Below, one piece after another: positions 36,119-45,443 of a stretch of 64,000 bases of DNA. The notes beneath the pieces are model-generated. The model searched no databases. It was given only the letters and a program-made list of their open reading frames with translations, and was not told where the DNA came from. The position numbers and the translations under genes are program-made. Source of the DNA: Enterococcus caccae ATCC BAA-1240 (GTDB taxonomy: Bacteria; Bacillota; Bacilli; Lactobacillales; Enterococcaceae); the NCBI RefSeq assembly GCF_000407145.1, contig NZ_KE136476.1, positions 310,001 through 374,000 on the forward strand. Direction: 5' to 3'. Within the stretch, counting starts at the first letter, position 1. Each line of letters begins with the position of its first letter.

Positions 36119-37468
36119 TTGTACTACATAATTTTATTGCTCATAATGTTGATTTTTTTAGGAGTCTTAGCATACCTTTTTAATAACAAAGATGTTATTT
36201 CAGCTTGGCTAATTGGAATTGGAATGTTTTGCTTTTCTTTAATAGTATGTTTATTAAATATAGATAAGTGGAATGTTGAGATATTACCATTGACAGTGAT
36301 TGTTATTTTTAGTGCATTTATATTTTGGGGACTAGGCGATGTTTTTGCTAAAAGTATATATAAAGTTATAAATCATACTAGCTCTAAGACAATTAAATCA
36401 GCTAAAATCAAAGCTCTTGATATTCAGAAGACAATTACATTGATACTTAGTTTTATAATGTTTATAGTCTTAATTTACTATTTCAGATATATTTATCAGA
36501 TTTCTTTGATCGCTGGAAATACTGGTGGTTATAACGACATGTTTAAATACGCTAGATATGCTGTTATTAATACTAAATACAATATTGATATGCCGTTTGT
36601 TTTGTCGCATCTACTATTGATATCTAAATGTATAGCTTATATTTACATTTTTGTACTAGTCTATAATAAATTTTATTTTAAAATTGTTGATTTTGTTGGC
36701 TTTTTACCAATCGGAGTATATGTTGCACAGATTTCAATATCGACGGCTCGAATAGATTTTATTAGGCTGACTACGTATACCTTGATGCTTGTATTTATAT
36801 TGTGGAAAAAAAATAATTCTTGGAGTAATCGATTAGATTGGAAAATAGTTTCTTATGGTGCTTCAGGTATAATTCTTTTCTTATTAGTTTTTCGGTTGTT
36901 AGGATTTTTAACTACAAAAACAGATTCTAGAGAATTGTGGGATGACATTTCGATTTATATGGGAAGTTCAATTGTCGGTTTAAATCAATATTTAGATTCT
37001 TTTCATAGTTCTAATGATTTTTTTGGAAAAGAGACACTATATAATATATATAAGATCTTGAGGAAAATTAATTTAGTTTCTATCCCAGAATATAATACTC
37101 CTTTAGAATTTCTATATTTTAATGGAAGTAGAACGAATATTTATACCAGTTTTCGTAGATATATTCAAGATTATAATTATATTGGCCTTTACTTTATTCT
37201 CTTTTTTCAAGGTTATTTCTATAGCTTCTGGATTGAGAATATTAAAAGAAAGAAAGTTAGTGGATTTTCTATAATGCTTTTATGCAGTATCTTCTATCCG
37301 GTTGTAGAAATTTCATTGGACGAGCAATTTATAAGTAATATTTTTAGTCTGACAACATTTTATCAATCAATTTATTTGGCAATGCTGTATTACTTGCTTA
37401 TAGGAAAAGACCGTTATTTTTCTACTGAAATAGTAGATTTTTACGAAGTGAGGGGGAAAAATTATTGA
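36119..37468 (+). CDS. Polysaccharide polymerase (Wzy-like)
   Basis: 449-residue polytopic protein with about 11-12 hydrophobic segments and a large hydrophilic loop around residues 270-345, the usual form of Wzy/O-antigen polymerases of the oligosaccharide repeat unit type. Sequence identity between such enzymes is low, so the call rests on topology and position between glycosyltransferase and flippase. The start is TTG at 36119 behind an AGGGGGGG run. The stop overlaps the flippase start by 4 bp (TTGA). Confidence 0.75.
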   Translation: MYYIILLLIMLIFLGVLAYLFNNKDVISAWLIGIGMFCFSLIVCLLNIDKWNVEILPLTVIVIFSAFIFWGLGDVFAKSIYKVINHTSSKTIKSAKIKALDIQKTITLILSFIMFIVLIYYFRYIYQISLIAGNTGGYNDMFKYARYAVINTKYNIDMPFVLSHLLLISKCIAYIYIFVLVYNKFYFKIVDFVGFLPIGVYVAQISISTARIDFIRLTTYTLMLVFILWKKNNSWSNRLDWKIVSYGASGIILFLLVFRLLGFLTTKTDSRELWDDISIYMGSSIVGLNQYLDSFHSSNDFFGKETLYNIYKILRKINLVSIPEYNTPLEFLYFNGSRTNIYTSFRRYIQDYNYIGLYFILFFQGYFYSFWIENIKRKKVSGFSIMLLCSIFYPVVEISLDEQFISNIFSLTTFYQSIYLAMLYYLLIGKDRYFSTEIVDFYEVRGKNY

Positions 37469-38868
37469 ATAGAATTTTAAAAAATTTTTCATATACTTTT
37501 TTCTCTAATATAGTTTCTACTTTGATCTCATTACTGGTGACGTTAACAATACCGAGAATGATTGGAGTAGAGTCTTATGGTTATTTTCAGTTATATATGC
37601 TCTATATCACATTTTTGGGTATATTTCATCTTGGTTGGGTAGATGGAATGTACTTAAAATTAGGTGGTAAAAGCTATGATTCGCTGGATTCTAAATTATT
37701 TTCGGGTCAATTTAAAATTTTTATGTTAACAGAATTTATAATCTCCCTTTTTTCTTGTGTGCTATTTGTTGTTATTTGTGAAAGCACGGATAAAATGTTA
37801 GTGTTGTTAGCTGCGAGTGTTTGTATGTTGTTATATAATTCCAATATATTTATCCAATTTATATTGTTAGCGACTAACCAAATAAAGCAGTATGCTTCTA
37901 TCATCATTTTAGATAGGCTACTATATTTAGTTTTTGTTCTATTATTTTTGCTCTTTAAAGGCAATTCTTATAAAGGCCTCTTAATAGCAGATTTACTATC
38001 AAGAATGATAAGTTTATTGTATGCGATACTAAAAAATAAAAGACTATTAGTGTCAGATTCGTATAAACTTTCTACTAATTTTACTGAAATTAAAGAAAAT
38101 ATTTTAATTGGTTATAAAGTAACTTTCGGTGGTATAGCAGGGATATTTATTACTGGTATAATTCGATTTATGATGGAAGGAAAATGGGGAATTGTCTTTT
38201 TTGGAAAAATATCGTTAGCTCTAACGTTGTCTAATTTAATGATGGTTTTTGTGAATGCAGTTTCTATGGTAGTATTTCCGATTTTAAAAAAAGTACAAAC
38301 AGAGGATCTAAGTTTTTATTATCGAAAAATGAGAGATATACTTATGATAAGTGTTTTTACATTAATGATATTCTATTATCCTGTTAAGTATGTTTTATCT
38401 ATCTGGTTACCAATATATTCTGAAAGTTTACATTACATGTCTTTAATGTTCCCTATAATTATTTTTAATAGTAAAACAGCTATGCTCATAAATACATATT
38501 TAAAAGTGACGAGAAAAGAAAGCATCATTCTAATCTCAAATCTTTTTTCTTTACTTATTAGCATTATTATTGGGTATGTATCAATATTTATTATTTCTAG
38601 TCCAAATTTGGCGGTTTTGTCAATAGTTGCTTCTTTAGCAATTAGGTCAATACTAGCGGAGAAGCAACTCTGTGACCATTTGAATATAAATATAACAAAA
38701 GATACGATTTTGGAAATATCTGTTACTGTTTTTTTTATGGTAATAAATTGGTACATTAAATCTGCTATTTCTATTTTACTTTATGGAGTAGTACTGGTGA
38801 TTTATTTTGTACTGAAAAGAAAAGATATTAAATCCACTTTCGTTTTTGTTTCTAAAAAGAGTAAATAA
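37465..38868 (+). CDS. Wzx-type oligosaccharide flippase
   Basis: 467-residue MATE/MOP-family membrane protein with about 12-14 hydrophobic helices. The opening (FSYTFFSNIVSTLIS, then TIPRMIGVESYGYFQ) is the family signature. It would move undecaprenyl-linked repeat units to the outer face. The TTG start at 37465 is 8 bp after GAGGGGGA and overlaps the polymerase stop. It is the last gene of the operon, followed by a strong bidirectional hairpin. Confidence 0.9.
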   Translation: MNRILKNFSYTFFSNIVSTLISLLVTLTIPRMIGVESYGYFQLYMLYITFLGIFHLGWVDGMYLKLGGKSYDSLDSKLFSGQFKIFMLTEFIISLFSCVLFVVICESTDKMLVLLAASVCMLLYNSNIFIQFILLATNQIKQYASIIILDRLLYLVFVLLFLLFKGNSYKGLLIADLLSRMISLLYAILKNKRLLVSDSYKLSTNFTEIKENILIGYKVTFGGIAGIFITGIIRFMMEGKWGIVFFGKISLALTLSNLMMVFVNAVSMVVFPILKKVQTEDLSFYYRKMRDILMISVFTLMIFYYPVKYVLSIWLPIYSESLHYMSLMFPIIIFNSKTAMLINTYLKVTRKESIILISNLFSLLISIIIGYVSIFIISSPNLAVLSIVASLAIRSILAEKQLCDHLNINITKDTILEISVTVFFMVINWYIKSAISILLYGVVLVIYFVLKRKDIKSTFVFVSKKSK

Positions 38869-38869
38869 A

Positions 38870-38912
38870 TTAAGAACTAGTCCTCTAATATTTTTAGAGG
38901 ACTAATTCTTAA
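38870..38912 (+). terminator. Terminator of the polysaccharide operon
   Basis: Near-perfect 19-bp stem with arms TTAAGAACTAGTCCTCTAA and TTAGAGGACTAATTCTTAA (one mismatch), a 5-nt loop, then TTTATTTT. Confidence 0.9.
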
Positions 38913-39116
38913 TTTATTTTGAAAAAAGAGAATAGTTCTTAAGTTTTTTGGGGACTAAATTTTTTAGGATAGATCAATAATAGCTTCAGTTGTATCTTAC
39001 TATTTTACAAATACATTAAGATATCATGCCAATTCCCCGAAAAAGTTGCGGCGGGATTCAAATTGTGAGAAAATAAACATCATGAATTATTCTTGCAAAA
39101 AATGAGGAAGTGTCTT

Positions 39117-40247
39117 ATGAATCTATGGAAAAAAGTAATATTGACTGTTTTAGGAGTGGTTCTTATATCAGTTGCTGGTTTTTGTGCATATGGGATTAAA
39201 ATGTACTCTGATGCAACGTATACAGTGAAAGGAGTTTTCGAGTCTATTGATCGCACATCTAAAAAAAGAGATGTAGCGGTAAATATTGATGCTCAAGAAC
39301 CATTCTCTGTTTTATTGATGGGGATCGATACTGGGGACTTAGGTCGTACAGAGCAAGGTCGCTCAGATACTACAATGGTAGTTACTATTAATCCGAAAGA
39401 AAAGAAATCAACAATGATTAGTTTGGATAGAGATATCTTAACTGAAATCGTTGGTAATGGGACCGAAGATAAATTAAATCATGCGTATGCTTTTGGCGGC
39501 GCTAAGATGGCGATTGATACGGTTGAAAATTTGTTAGATATTCCAATTGATAATTATGTATCAATCAATATGAAAGGGATGAAAGATCTAATTGATGCTG
39601 TAGGTGGTATTGAAGTTGATAATACAATCGGCGAGTTTACATTAGATGGTATCGTTGTTCCAGCTGGTAAGGTTAAATTGGATGGAGAAACTGGATTAGC
39701 ATACGCTCGCATGCGTAAAGAAGATCCAGAAGGTGACATTGGACGTCAACGTCGTCAACGAGAAGTTGTTGAAAAAATTGTTAACAAAGTAATCAGTTTA
39801 GATGGCGTAGCGAAATACAGAAAAATTTTGGATGCAGTAAAGGACAATGTAAAAACAGATCTGACTTGGGATAATATGGTAGATATTCAAAAGAAATACA
39901 TGCCTGCTTTTAAAGATATCGATTCATTGCAATTAGATGGAGAAGGTACAGAAATCGGTGGTATTTACTATCAATTACTTGATCCAACGAAATTATTTGA
40001 AGTCCAAACTAATTTACGTGGTCAATTAGGTCTTGCTAAAAATGAAAACATGCAGGCGACCGATAACGCAAATTATAATAATTATGCGGCTGGTGATGGA
40101 GCTGCATATGGCGGATATTCTGATGATACTAATGGTTATGCTTCAAATGGCTATGTAGATCCAACTACAGGCGCTAATGGTGAGGCCGCTTATACGGATC
40201 CAAATGCAGTAGCTGAGGAAGCTCCTTATTCAGCAAACGGTTATTAA
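39117..40247 (+). CDS. LytR-CpsA-Psr (LCP) family glycopolymer ligase
   Basis: 376-residue LCP protein attaching undecaprenyl-linked polymers to peptidoglycan. One N-terminal transmembrane helix (about 5-25) precedes the extracytoplasmic LCP domain: [22 protein letters not shown] with conserved Arg/Asp, SLDRDI and [10 protein letters not shown]. The last 60 residues form a Tyr/Asn/Gly-rich, low-complexity tail. ATG 39117 follows GAGGAAG and is preferred over the TTG at 39093. Its place just after the polysaccharide operon suggests that it anchors that polymer. A GC-rich imperfect hairpin (39030-39065) lies just upstream. Confidence 0.9.
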   Translation: MNLWKKVILTVLGVVLISVAGFCAYGIKMYSDATYTVKGVFESIDRTSKKRDVAVNIDAQEPFSVLLMGIDTGDLGRTEQGRSDTTMVVTINPKEKKSTMISLDRDILTEIVGNGTEDKLNHAYAFGGAKMAIDTVENLLDIPIDNYVSINMKGMKDLIDAVGGIEVDNTIGEFTLDGIVVPAGKVKLDGETGLAYARMRKEDPEGDIGRQRRQREVVEKIVNKVISLDGVAKYRKILDAVKDNVKTDLTWDNMVDIQKKYMPAFKDIDSLQLDGEGTEIGGIYYQLLDPTKLFEVQTNLRGQLGLAKNENMQATDNANYNNYAAGDGAAYGGYSDDTNGYASNGYVDPTTGANGEAAYTDPNAVAEEAPYSANGY

Positions 40248-40253
40248 ATTTAA

Positions 40254-40289
40254 AACTTCTATTCTTGCTGAGAATAGAAGTTTTTTTAT
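40254..40289 (+). terminator. Terminator after the LCP gene
   Basis: Perfect 12-bp stem AACTTCTATTCT / AGAATAGAAGTT with a 5-nt loop, followed by a T-run. Confidence 0.93.
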
Positions 40290-40375
40290 TTTACGTCTAC
40301 TTTAGACTAGAAATCTCTTTTATAGGGTGTTATAATTGGACTATACCAAATTTGAATACAAGGGAGCAATTTATA

Positions 40376-41077
40376 ATGGAAATTATCAAAGTAGCGAACG
40401 CTGAAGAAGGCGGCAAAAAAGCATTTGAACTGATCAAAGAAGGCATGAAAAATGGCGCAAAAGTTTTAGGACTTGCTACAGGAAGTACGCCTGAGACTTT
40501 ATATAAAGAAATGACGACAAGTGATCTAGATTTTACAGACATGACTTCTGTAAATTTGGATGAATATGTTGGTTTAGGTGGAAATGATGATCAAAGTTAT
40601 CGTTATTTCATGAATGATCAATTATTCAACAAGAAACCATTTAAAGATACATATGTACCAAATGGAAAAGCAGAAGATCTAGCAGCCGAATGCAAACATT
40701 ATGAAAGTATTATTGACAGCAATCCAATTGATATTCAAATTTTAGGGATTGGTCAAAATGGACATATTGGCTTCAACGAACCAGGAACGCCTTTGGATAG
40801 TTTAACTCATGTAGTTGAATTAACAGAATCTACAATTAATGCAAACAAACGTAATTTTGAAAAAGTAGAAGATGTCCCAACTAGAGCTGTTTCAATGGGA
40901 ATTGGTTCAATCATGAAAGGGAAGAAAATGATTTTAATGGCCTATGGCGAAGCAAAAGCTGATGCAATCAAAGGGATGGTAGATGGACCAGTTTCAGTTG
41001 ATCTACCTGCAAGTGCGCTACAAAATCATTCAGATGTTGTTGTCATTATTGACGAAGCAGCAGCAAGTAAACTATAA
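40376..41077 (+). CDS. nagB: Glucosamine-6-phosphate deaminase NagB
   Basis: 233-residue NagB converting glucosamine-6-phosphate to fructose-6-phosphate and ammonia. Conserved parts are [12 protein letters not shown] (phosphate loop), [10 protein letters not shown] (catalytic Asp) and [15 protein letters not shown] (catalytic His/Glu). Length matches the short Gram-positive form. The frame opens at 40265, but ATG 40376 follows AAGGGAG and matches the family N-terminus. It is monocistronic, with its own terminator. Confidence 0.96.
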   Translation: MEIIKVANAEEGGKKAFELIKEGMKNGAKVLGLATGSTPETLYKEMTTSDLDFTDMTSVNLDEYVGLGGNDDQSYRYFMNDQLFNKKPFKDTYVPNGKAEDLAAECKHYESIIDSNPIDIQILGIGQNGHIGFNEPGTPLDSLTHVVELTESTINANKRNFEKVEDVPTRAVSMGIGSIMKGKKMILMAYGEAKADAIKGMVDGPVSVDLPASALQNHSDVVVIIDEAAASKL

Positions 41078-41089
41078 AAACAAGAGGCT

Positions 41090-41126
41090 GTGGTCGAAAG
41101 AAGTATTTCGACCACGCTTTTTTTTA
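41090..41126 (+). terminator. Terminator after nagB
   Basis: Perfect 10-bp stem GTGGTCGAAA / TTTCGACCAC, then GCTTTTTTTTT. Confidence 0.93.
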
Positions 41127-41201
41127 TAGAAATGAGTGTCACGCCCTTAATCTGAATTAGTGCTATAATGAAATAGGAGAGCAGTAGGAGGAATGAGTAG
41201 A

Positions 41202-41906
41202 ATGGATATAAATTTAACAGTTCCTGAGATTATTATACGACTATGTTTGGCAATGCTGATTGGCGGAGTGATTGGTTTTGAAAGACAATATAAGAATCGT
41301 CCGGCTGGTATGCGGACACATATTTTAGTTTGTATGGGTGCGACGATCATTGCATTGATTCAGGTCGAAATTGCAGCAAGTGCTTTGCAAGATGCGGTGA
41401 ATCATCCAGAATTGACTGGTGTGATTCGTTCTGATCAAGCACGATTAATTGCTCAAGTAGTGAGCGGGATCGGTTTTTTAGGTGCTGGAACAATTATTGT
41501 CACGAAACAGTCCGTAACAGGTTTAACAACTGCTGCATCACTTTGGGCTGTAGCAGGTCTGGGAATTGCAATTGGTATGGGTTACTATGCGATTGCTGTC
41601 ACTAGTTTTATTGGTGTTTTTATTGCATTGACACTGGTTAGAAAAGTAATACATGTTCCAACAACCAAAAAATTAGAAATTCGCTATATCCATAAACAAG
41701 AAACAAAAGAATTTATCAATCAGTATTTTGAAGAACATAAAATTGAAATTGAAGATGTAAATTTTAATGTGGTATTCGTTGAGGATACGCAGATTTATAC
41801 TAATATTTATACGATCGATTTACCAAAAGGAATGACATATGCAGAAGTAATCGAAGATTTATCTATCCATAAGAATATAACAAAATTACGCTTAGTTAGC
41901 ATTTAA
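41202..41906 (+). CDS. MgtC/SapB family membrane protein
   Basis: 234-residue membrane protein. The N-terminal MgtC domain has about five hydrophobic helices with GGVIGFERQYKNRPAGMRTH, the family hallmark, and the soluble C-terminal domain (about 150-234) is ACT-like. MgtC proteins affect magnesium homeostasis or ATP synthase function in other bacteria. ATG 41193 is only 1 bp from AGGAGG, so ATG 41202 (10 bp spacing) is preferred. Convergent with the DUF92 gene through a shared terminator. Confidence 0.88.
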   Translation: MDINLTVPEIIIRLCLAMLIGGVIGFERQYKNRPAGMRTHILVCMGATIIALIQVEIAASALQDAVNHPELTGVIRSDQARLIAQVVSGIGFLGAGTIIVTKQSVTGLTTAASLWAVAGLGIAIGMGYYAIAVTSFIGVFIALTLVRKVIHVPTTKKLEIRYIHKQETKEFINQYFEEHKIEIEDVNFNVVFVEDTQIYTNIYTIDLPKGMTYAEVIEDLSIHKNITKLRLVSI

Positions 41907-41924
41907 GTTACGTTGATAAGCACT

Positions 41925-41967
41925 AAAAAAGAAGGGGCTTAAATTTTTTAAGAGCGCCTTCTTTTTT
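41925..41967. terminator. Bidirectional terminator between MgtC-like and DUF92 genes
   Basis: Stem AAAAAAGAAGG / CCTTCTTTTTT with further CTTA/TAAG pairing inside. The A and T tracts work for both converging genes. Confidence 0.85.
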
Positions 41968-41971
41968 GTCC

Positions 41972-42799
41972 CTACTGTTGTAGAAAATAAAGTATAAACC
42001 AGCTCAAAAGAACTGTTAAACACCCACTAAAAAAATTGACCCAGTCATTTGATAGCCATGAAATACCACTAATTGGCTTCGTTAGATGAAGATGATGGTA
42101 TCTTTGTTCAGTCTGTTGCCCGCAGATAATACAACGATATTTTATTTGAAGGGTAGCACCAAGGACACTATCTACAAGTGAGTTAGCAACACCAAGAATA
42201 AACGGCAAAATGACCATTAAACTTGTGGGAAAGGGATTAACGTAAAGTCGTCCAGAAAACAACCAAAACGTAAATGTGATCAACAAACTACCACAAACAG
42301 AGGCAATGCTGCCTAGTGTTGAAACACCGCCAGAAAGACCAGGGGCAATCTGTTTGAATGAAACAATTGAACGAGGAACTGTTTTACTTAAAATCCCAAT
42401 CTCAGAACCCCAGGTATCAGCAGTTGCACCTGCAATACCGCTAACATAACCAATCATAAATAATTGATTTTGTGTGTAGTAGAAAAGAACGAGAGAAATA
42501 ACTGCTGGAAGACTGTTAGCAAGTACTTGCCAAGCATCTCTTGTATGTCCTTTTTCAGTAAGTCGTTCAACTTTAACGATGTTTCTTACTTTTTTTGCTA
42601 TATGAATATATCCTGAACTGCCGAAGAATAGAAGTAGTATTCCCCAAGTGGGCCATGAGCCAAATCCACAAACGATTGTCGCAATAACAATTGTAGCTAA
42701 AGCGCCAGATTTTGTTAGTAAATATGTGATGTAAGAAAAGCTGCCGATTAAGCAACCTACAATAAACCCTAGTGATAATTTATAGGCTAAAATAGTCAT
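41972..42799 (-). CDS. DUF92 integral membrane protein
   Basis: 275-residue membrane protein of the DUF92 family, related to phytol kinase VTE6, function in bacteria unknown. Seven or so hydrophobic helices are visible. Conserved features include ATADTWGSEIG and GGVSTLGS in the central loop. A CxxC (CIICG) sits in the loop before the last two helices. It ends at the terminator shared with the MgtC-like gene and is divergent from the AI-2E-family gene. Confidence 0.82.
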   Translation of the reverse strand: MTILAYKLSLGFIVGCLIGSFSYITYLLTKSGALATIVIATIVCGFGSWPTWGILLLFFGSSGYIHIAKKVRNIVKVERLTEKGHTRDAWQVLANSLPAVISLVLFYYTQNQLFMIGYVSGIAGATADTWGSEIGILSKTVPRSIVSFKQIAPGLSGGVSTLGSIASVCGSLLITFTFWLFSGRLYVNPFPTSLMVILPFILGVANSLVDSVLGATLQIKYRCIICGQQTEQRYHHLHLTKPISGISWLSNDWVNFFSGCLTVLLSWFILYFLQQ

Positions 42800-42965
42800 G
42801 ATGCACCTCTTGAATTAATTTGGTGTACAAAATAAGTATAGCATGAAAGCGATGTGAATATTAGAGAGAGCAATTTTTTTATAAGATAACAGACTCCCCC
42901 TAAAAAAAACTTTTTATACTTGAAAAGAATGATAAAATAAAAGTATCAAGTATTGGAGGTTTTGT

Positions 42966-44084
42966 ATGGGGTCTTTATTTAAACAATCAAAATTGTTATT
43001 TTGGACAGTGGAAATTGTACTGACCATTATTGGCGTTTTCTTTTTGTTAAAAATGCCTAATATTTTTACGCCCATTTTTGGGATGGTATCGGCTGTTTTT
43101 ATGCCGTTATTGATTGCTGGATTTTTATACTATATGTTTGATCCAATCGTCGTTTTTTTAGAAAAACGAGGTCTTCCTAGAATTGGAGGTTTTTTGCTTT
43201 CATTTGCAATCTTGGTTGTTTTGATTGCGTTGGTCGTCATGAATGTGGTTCCGCAATTGGTCAATCAATCTCTAGAATTGAGTCAGTCACTTCCAAGTTA
43301 TGCGGAAGAAATGAATCAATGGTTGAATGACTTAGGTGATTTAGAAGCATTTAAGGGGTTTAATATTCAAGAACAATTGGATAAGGCAAATATTACGATC
43401 AGCAATATTTTGAATTTTGCCATAGTAGGGGTAACTAACAGCCTTTCCAAAATAGTTGGGCTATTGATGAGATTCTTTATTTTACTTTTTACTGTGCCGT
43501 TTATTTTATTTTTCATGTTTAAAGATGGTCACAAATTTTTGGATGCAATGTCACATTTTTTCCCAAAGAGTATTCGCAGTGAACTACGTCAAACGGTCAG
43601 AGAATTAAATCAAACGTTGTCAGCATACATCAGTAGTACGGTTTTAGATGCACTGATTATTGGGATATTAAGTTTTATTGCGATGACGATTTTTAAACAA
43701 CCATATGCGTTACTATTGGCTGTTTTTTGTGGTTTGACGAATATTATTCCTTATGTAGGTCCATTTATTGGTGCCGTTCCAGCTATTTTAGTCGGTCTAT
43801 TTATTTCACCATGGCAAGCACTATATATGGCCTTATCGATTCTGGTGATTCAACAATTAGATGGTAATTTAATCAAACCACTTTTAATGGGGAAATCATT
43901 AAACATCCATCCATTGACGATTATTTTAGTTTTGATTGCTTCTGGCAGTGTGGGAGGTATTATTGGTATGTTGATCTGTATACCTGTGTATGCGGTGATC
44001 AAGACATTAGTTCTTAATATTGGTAAAATTTATAGGATTAAAAAGGGAAGTACAGAGAAGGTCTTAAAGGATGAAATTGTCTGA
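42966..44084 (+). CDS. AI-2E family transporter (permease of the PerM/YdbI group)
   Basis: 372-residue polytopic membrane protein of the AI-2E transporter family with about eight helices. The C-terminal block has NIIPYVGPFIGAVPA and QQLDGNLIKPLLMG, both conserved in the family. Substrates differ across the family (AI-2 export, Na+/H+ antiport), so the family name should not be taken as function. ATG follows TTGGAGG. A strong convergent terminator lies beyond it. Confidence 0.88.
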   Translation: MGSLFKQSKLLFWTVEIVLTIIGVFFLLKMPNIFTPIFGMVSAVFMPLLIAGFLYYMFDPIVVFLEKRGLPRIGGFLLSFAILVVLIALVVMNVVPQLVNQSLELSQSLPSYAEEMNQWLNDLGDLEAFKGFNIQEQLDKANITISNILNFAIVGVTNSLSKIVGLLMRFFILLFTVPFILFFMFKDGHKFLDAMSHFFPKSIRSELRQTVRELNQTLSAYISSTVLDALIIGILSFIAMTIFKQPYALLLAVFCGLTNIIPYVGPFIGAVPAILVGLFISPWQALYMALSILVIQQLDGNLIKPLLMGKSLNIHPLTIILVLIASGSVGGIIGMLICIPVYAVIKTLVLNIGKIYRIKKGSTEKVLKDEIV

Positions 44085-44130
44085 GCATTATTTTTCGTTT
44101 AATACTAGATTTAGCGAGGAAATTTGTTGA

Positions 44131-44180
44131 AAAATAGGACTAAGATAAAACCATTGGAGGTTTATCTTAGTCCTATTTTT
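44131..44180. terminator. Bidirectional terminator between the AI-2E-family gene and nrdF
   Basis: Perfect 19-bp stem, AAAATAGGACTAAGATAAA and its complement around an 11-nt loop. It lies between convergent genes. Confidence 0.93.
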
Positions 44181-44185
44181 TAGTA

Positions 44186-45148
44186 TTAATCCATGCCAAT
44201 TAAATAATCGTCATCTTTCATTGCTTCAACAGTTCCTAATAGGTAACCATTGCCAACTTGTGAAAAGAAATCATGATTACTTGTGCCAGTAGAGATACCG
44301 TTCATAACAATTGGGTTAACATCATTTGCTGTATCAGCAAATAATGGATCCATACCAAGGTTCATCAAGGCTTTGTTCGCATTGTAACGTAAGAAGGTTT
44401 TGACCTCTTCAGTCCAACCTAATTCATCGTATAACTGTTCAGTATAGCGTTCTTCATTTTCGTATAGTTCATAAAGCAGATTGTACATCCAGTCTTTCAT
44501 GTCATTTTGTTCTGCTTCAGTCAGTTCGTTGAAACCTAATTGGAATTTGTAGCCAATATACGTTCCATGAACAGATTCGTCACGAATGATTAATTTGATA
44601 ATCTCCGCAACGTTGGCTAACTTGTTGTTTCCTAAGTAGTAAAGAGGAGTGTAAAATCCAGAATAGAATAAGAATGTTTCTAAAAATACACTAGCAACTT
44701 TCTTTTCTAAGGGAGTACCGTTTTTATAGATTTCATTGATTTTTTCAGCCTTAGTTTGTAAGTAAACATTTGTATTTGTCCATTCGAAGATTTCATCGAT
44801 TTCTTTTTTAGTATTTAATGTACTAAAGATGGACGAATAGCTTTTAGCATGGACAGATTCCATAAATTGGATATTGTTTAAAACAGCTTCTTCATGTGGG
44901 GTACGGACATCGTTTCTTAATTGTTCCATACCACTTTCAGATTGAACTGTATCTAATAGTGTTAAACCACCAAAAACGTATCCTACAGTTGTTTTTTCTA
45001 AGTCAGAAAGAGTTCGCCAGTCATCTAAATCGTTAGACAAAGGAATACGAGTATCTAACCAAAATTGCTCTGTTAGTTTTTCCCAAGTAGATTTGTCGAT
45101 AACATCTTCGATAGCGTTCCAATTGATCGCTTCATAATATGTTGCCAT
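44186..45148 (-). CDS. nrdF: Class Ib ribonucleotide reductase beta subunit NrdF
   Basis: 320-residue beta subunit that holds the dimanganese-tyrosyl radical cofactor. Carboxylate/histidine ligands occur in the EAVLNNIQFMESVHAKSYSS helix and in IKLIIRDESVHGTY. The C-terminus DDDYLIGMD is the tail that docks on NrdE. It lies 295 bp after nrdE in the same direction, a larger gap than usual, filled with a long hairpin that could set the subunit ratio. Start ATG follows GAGGAGG-type sequence. Confidence 0.95.
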   Translation of the reverse strand: MATYYEAINWNAIEDVIDKSTWEKLTEQFWLDTRIPLSNDLDDWRTLSDLEKTTVGYVFGGLTLLDTVQSESGMEQLRNDVRTPHEEAVLNNIQFMESVHAKSYSSIFSTLNTKKEIDEIFEWTNTNVYLQTKAEKINEIYKNGTPLEKKVASVFLETFLFYSGFYTPLYYLGNNKLANVAEIIKLIIRDESVHGTYIGYKFQLGFNELTEAEQNDMKDWMYNLLYELYENEERYTEQLYDELGWTEEVKTFLRYNANKALMNLGMDPLFADTANDVNPIVMNGISTGTSNHDFFSQVGNGYLLGTVEAMKDDDYLIGMD

Positions 45149-45266
45149 GTATTTTCCTCCTCATTCCCTTTACGTTAAAATACAATAAATCATAGAATAT
45201 CTGGGATACAACTCTACAAGTTATATCCCAAAACTTTAAAAATCGACTAAACGGCAAGAAAAAAGC

Positions 45267-45344
45267 AGCTCCTTCGAAAATAAGTTGGAATGCACAAAAA
45301 TCTAGAAAGAAATTTTCGTGCATTCCCTCTTATTTCTCGGAGCT
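45267..45344 (-). repeat. Long stem-loop in the nrdE-nrdF gap
   Basis: 78-nt imperfect hairpin: outer AGCTCC/GGAGCT, middle GAAAATAAG/CTTATTTC and inner GGAATGCAC/GTGCATTCC around an A-rich loop. Part of it matches the repeated 19-nt motif seen at 19517-19535. The rest of the 295-bp gap (45149-45443) shows no gene. Confidence 0.6.
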
Positions 45345-45443
45345 AAACACTTTTGTCTCGGCCTCTTTTTTACGAGTGTATTGATTCAATTTGTTATAAT
45401 AAGCATCTTGATCAATATGCTTGTATAAGTTTGTCGTTAGTAG

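Noticed and set aside
40265-40375. Longer N-terminus of NagB
   Set aside because: The extension overlaps the terminator of the LCP gene, and ATG 40376 has the ribosome binding site and family N-terminus.
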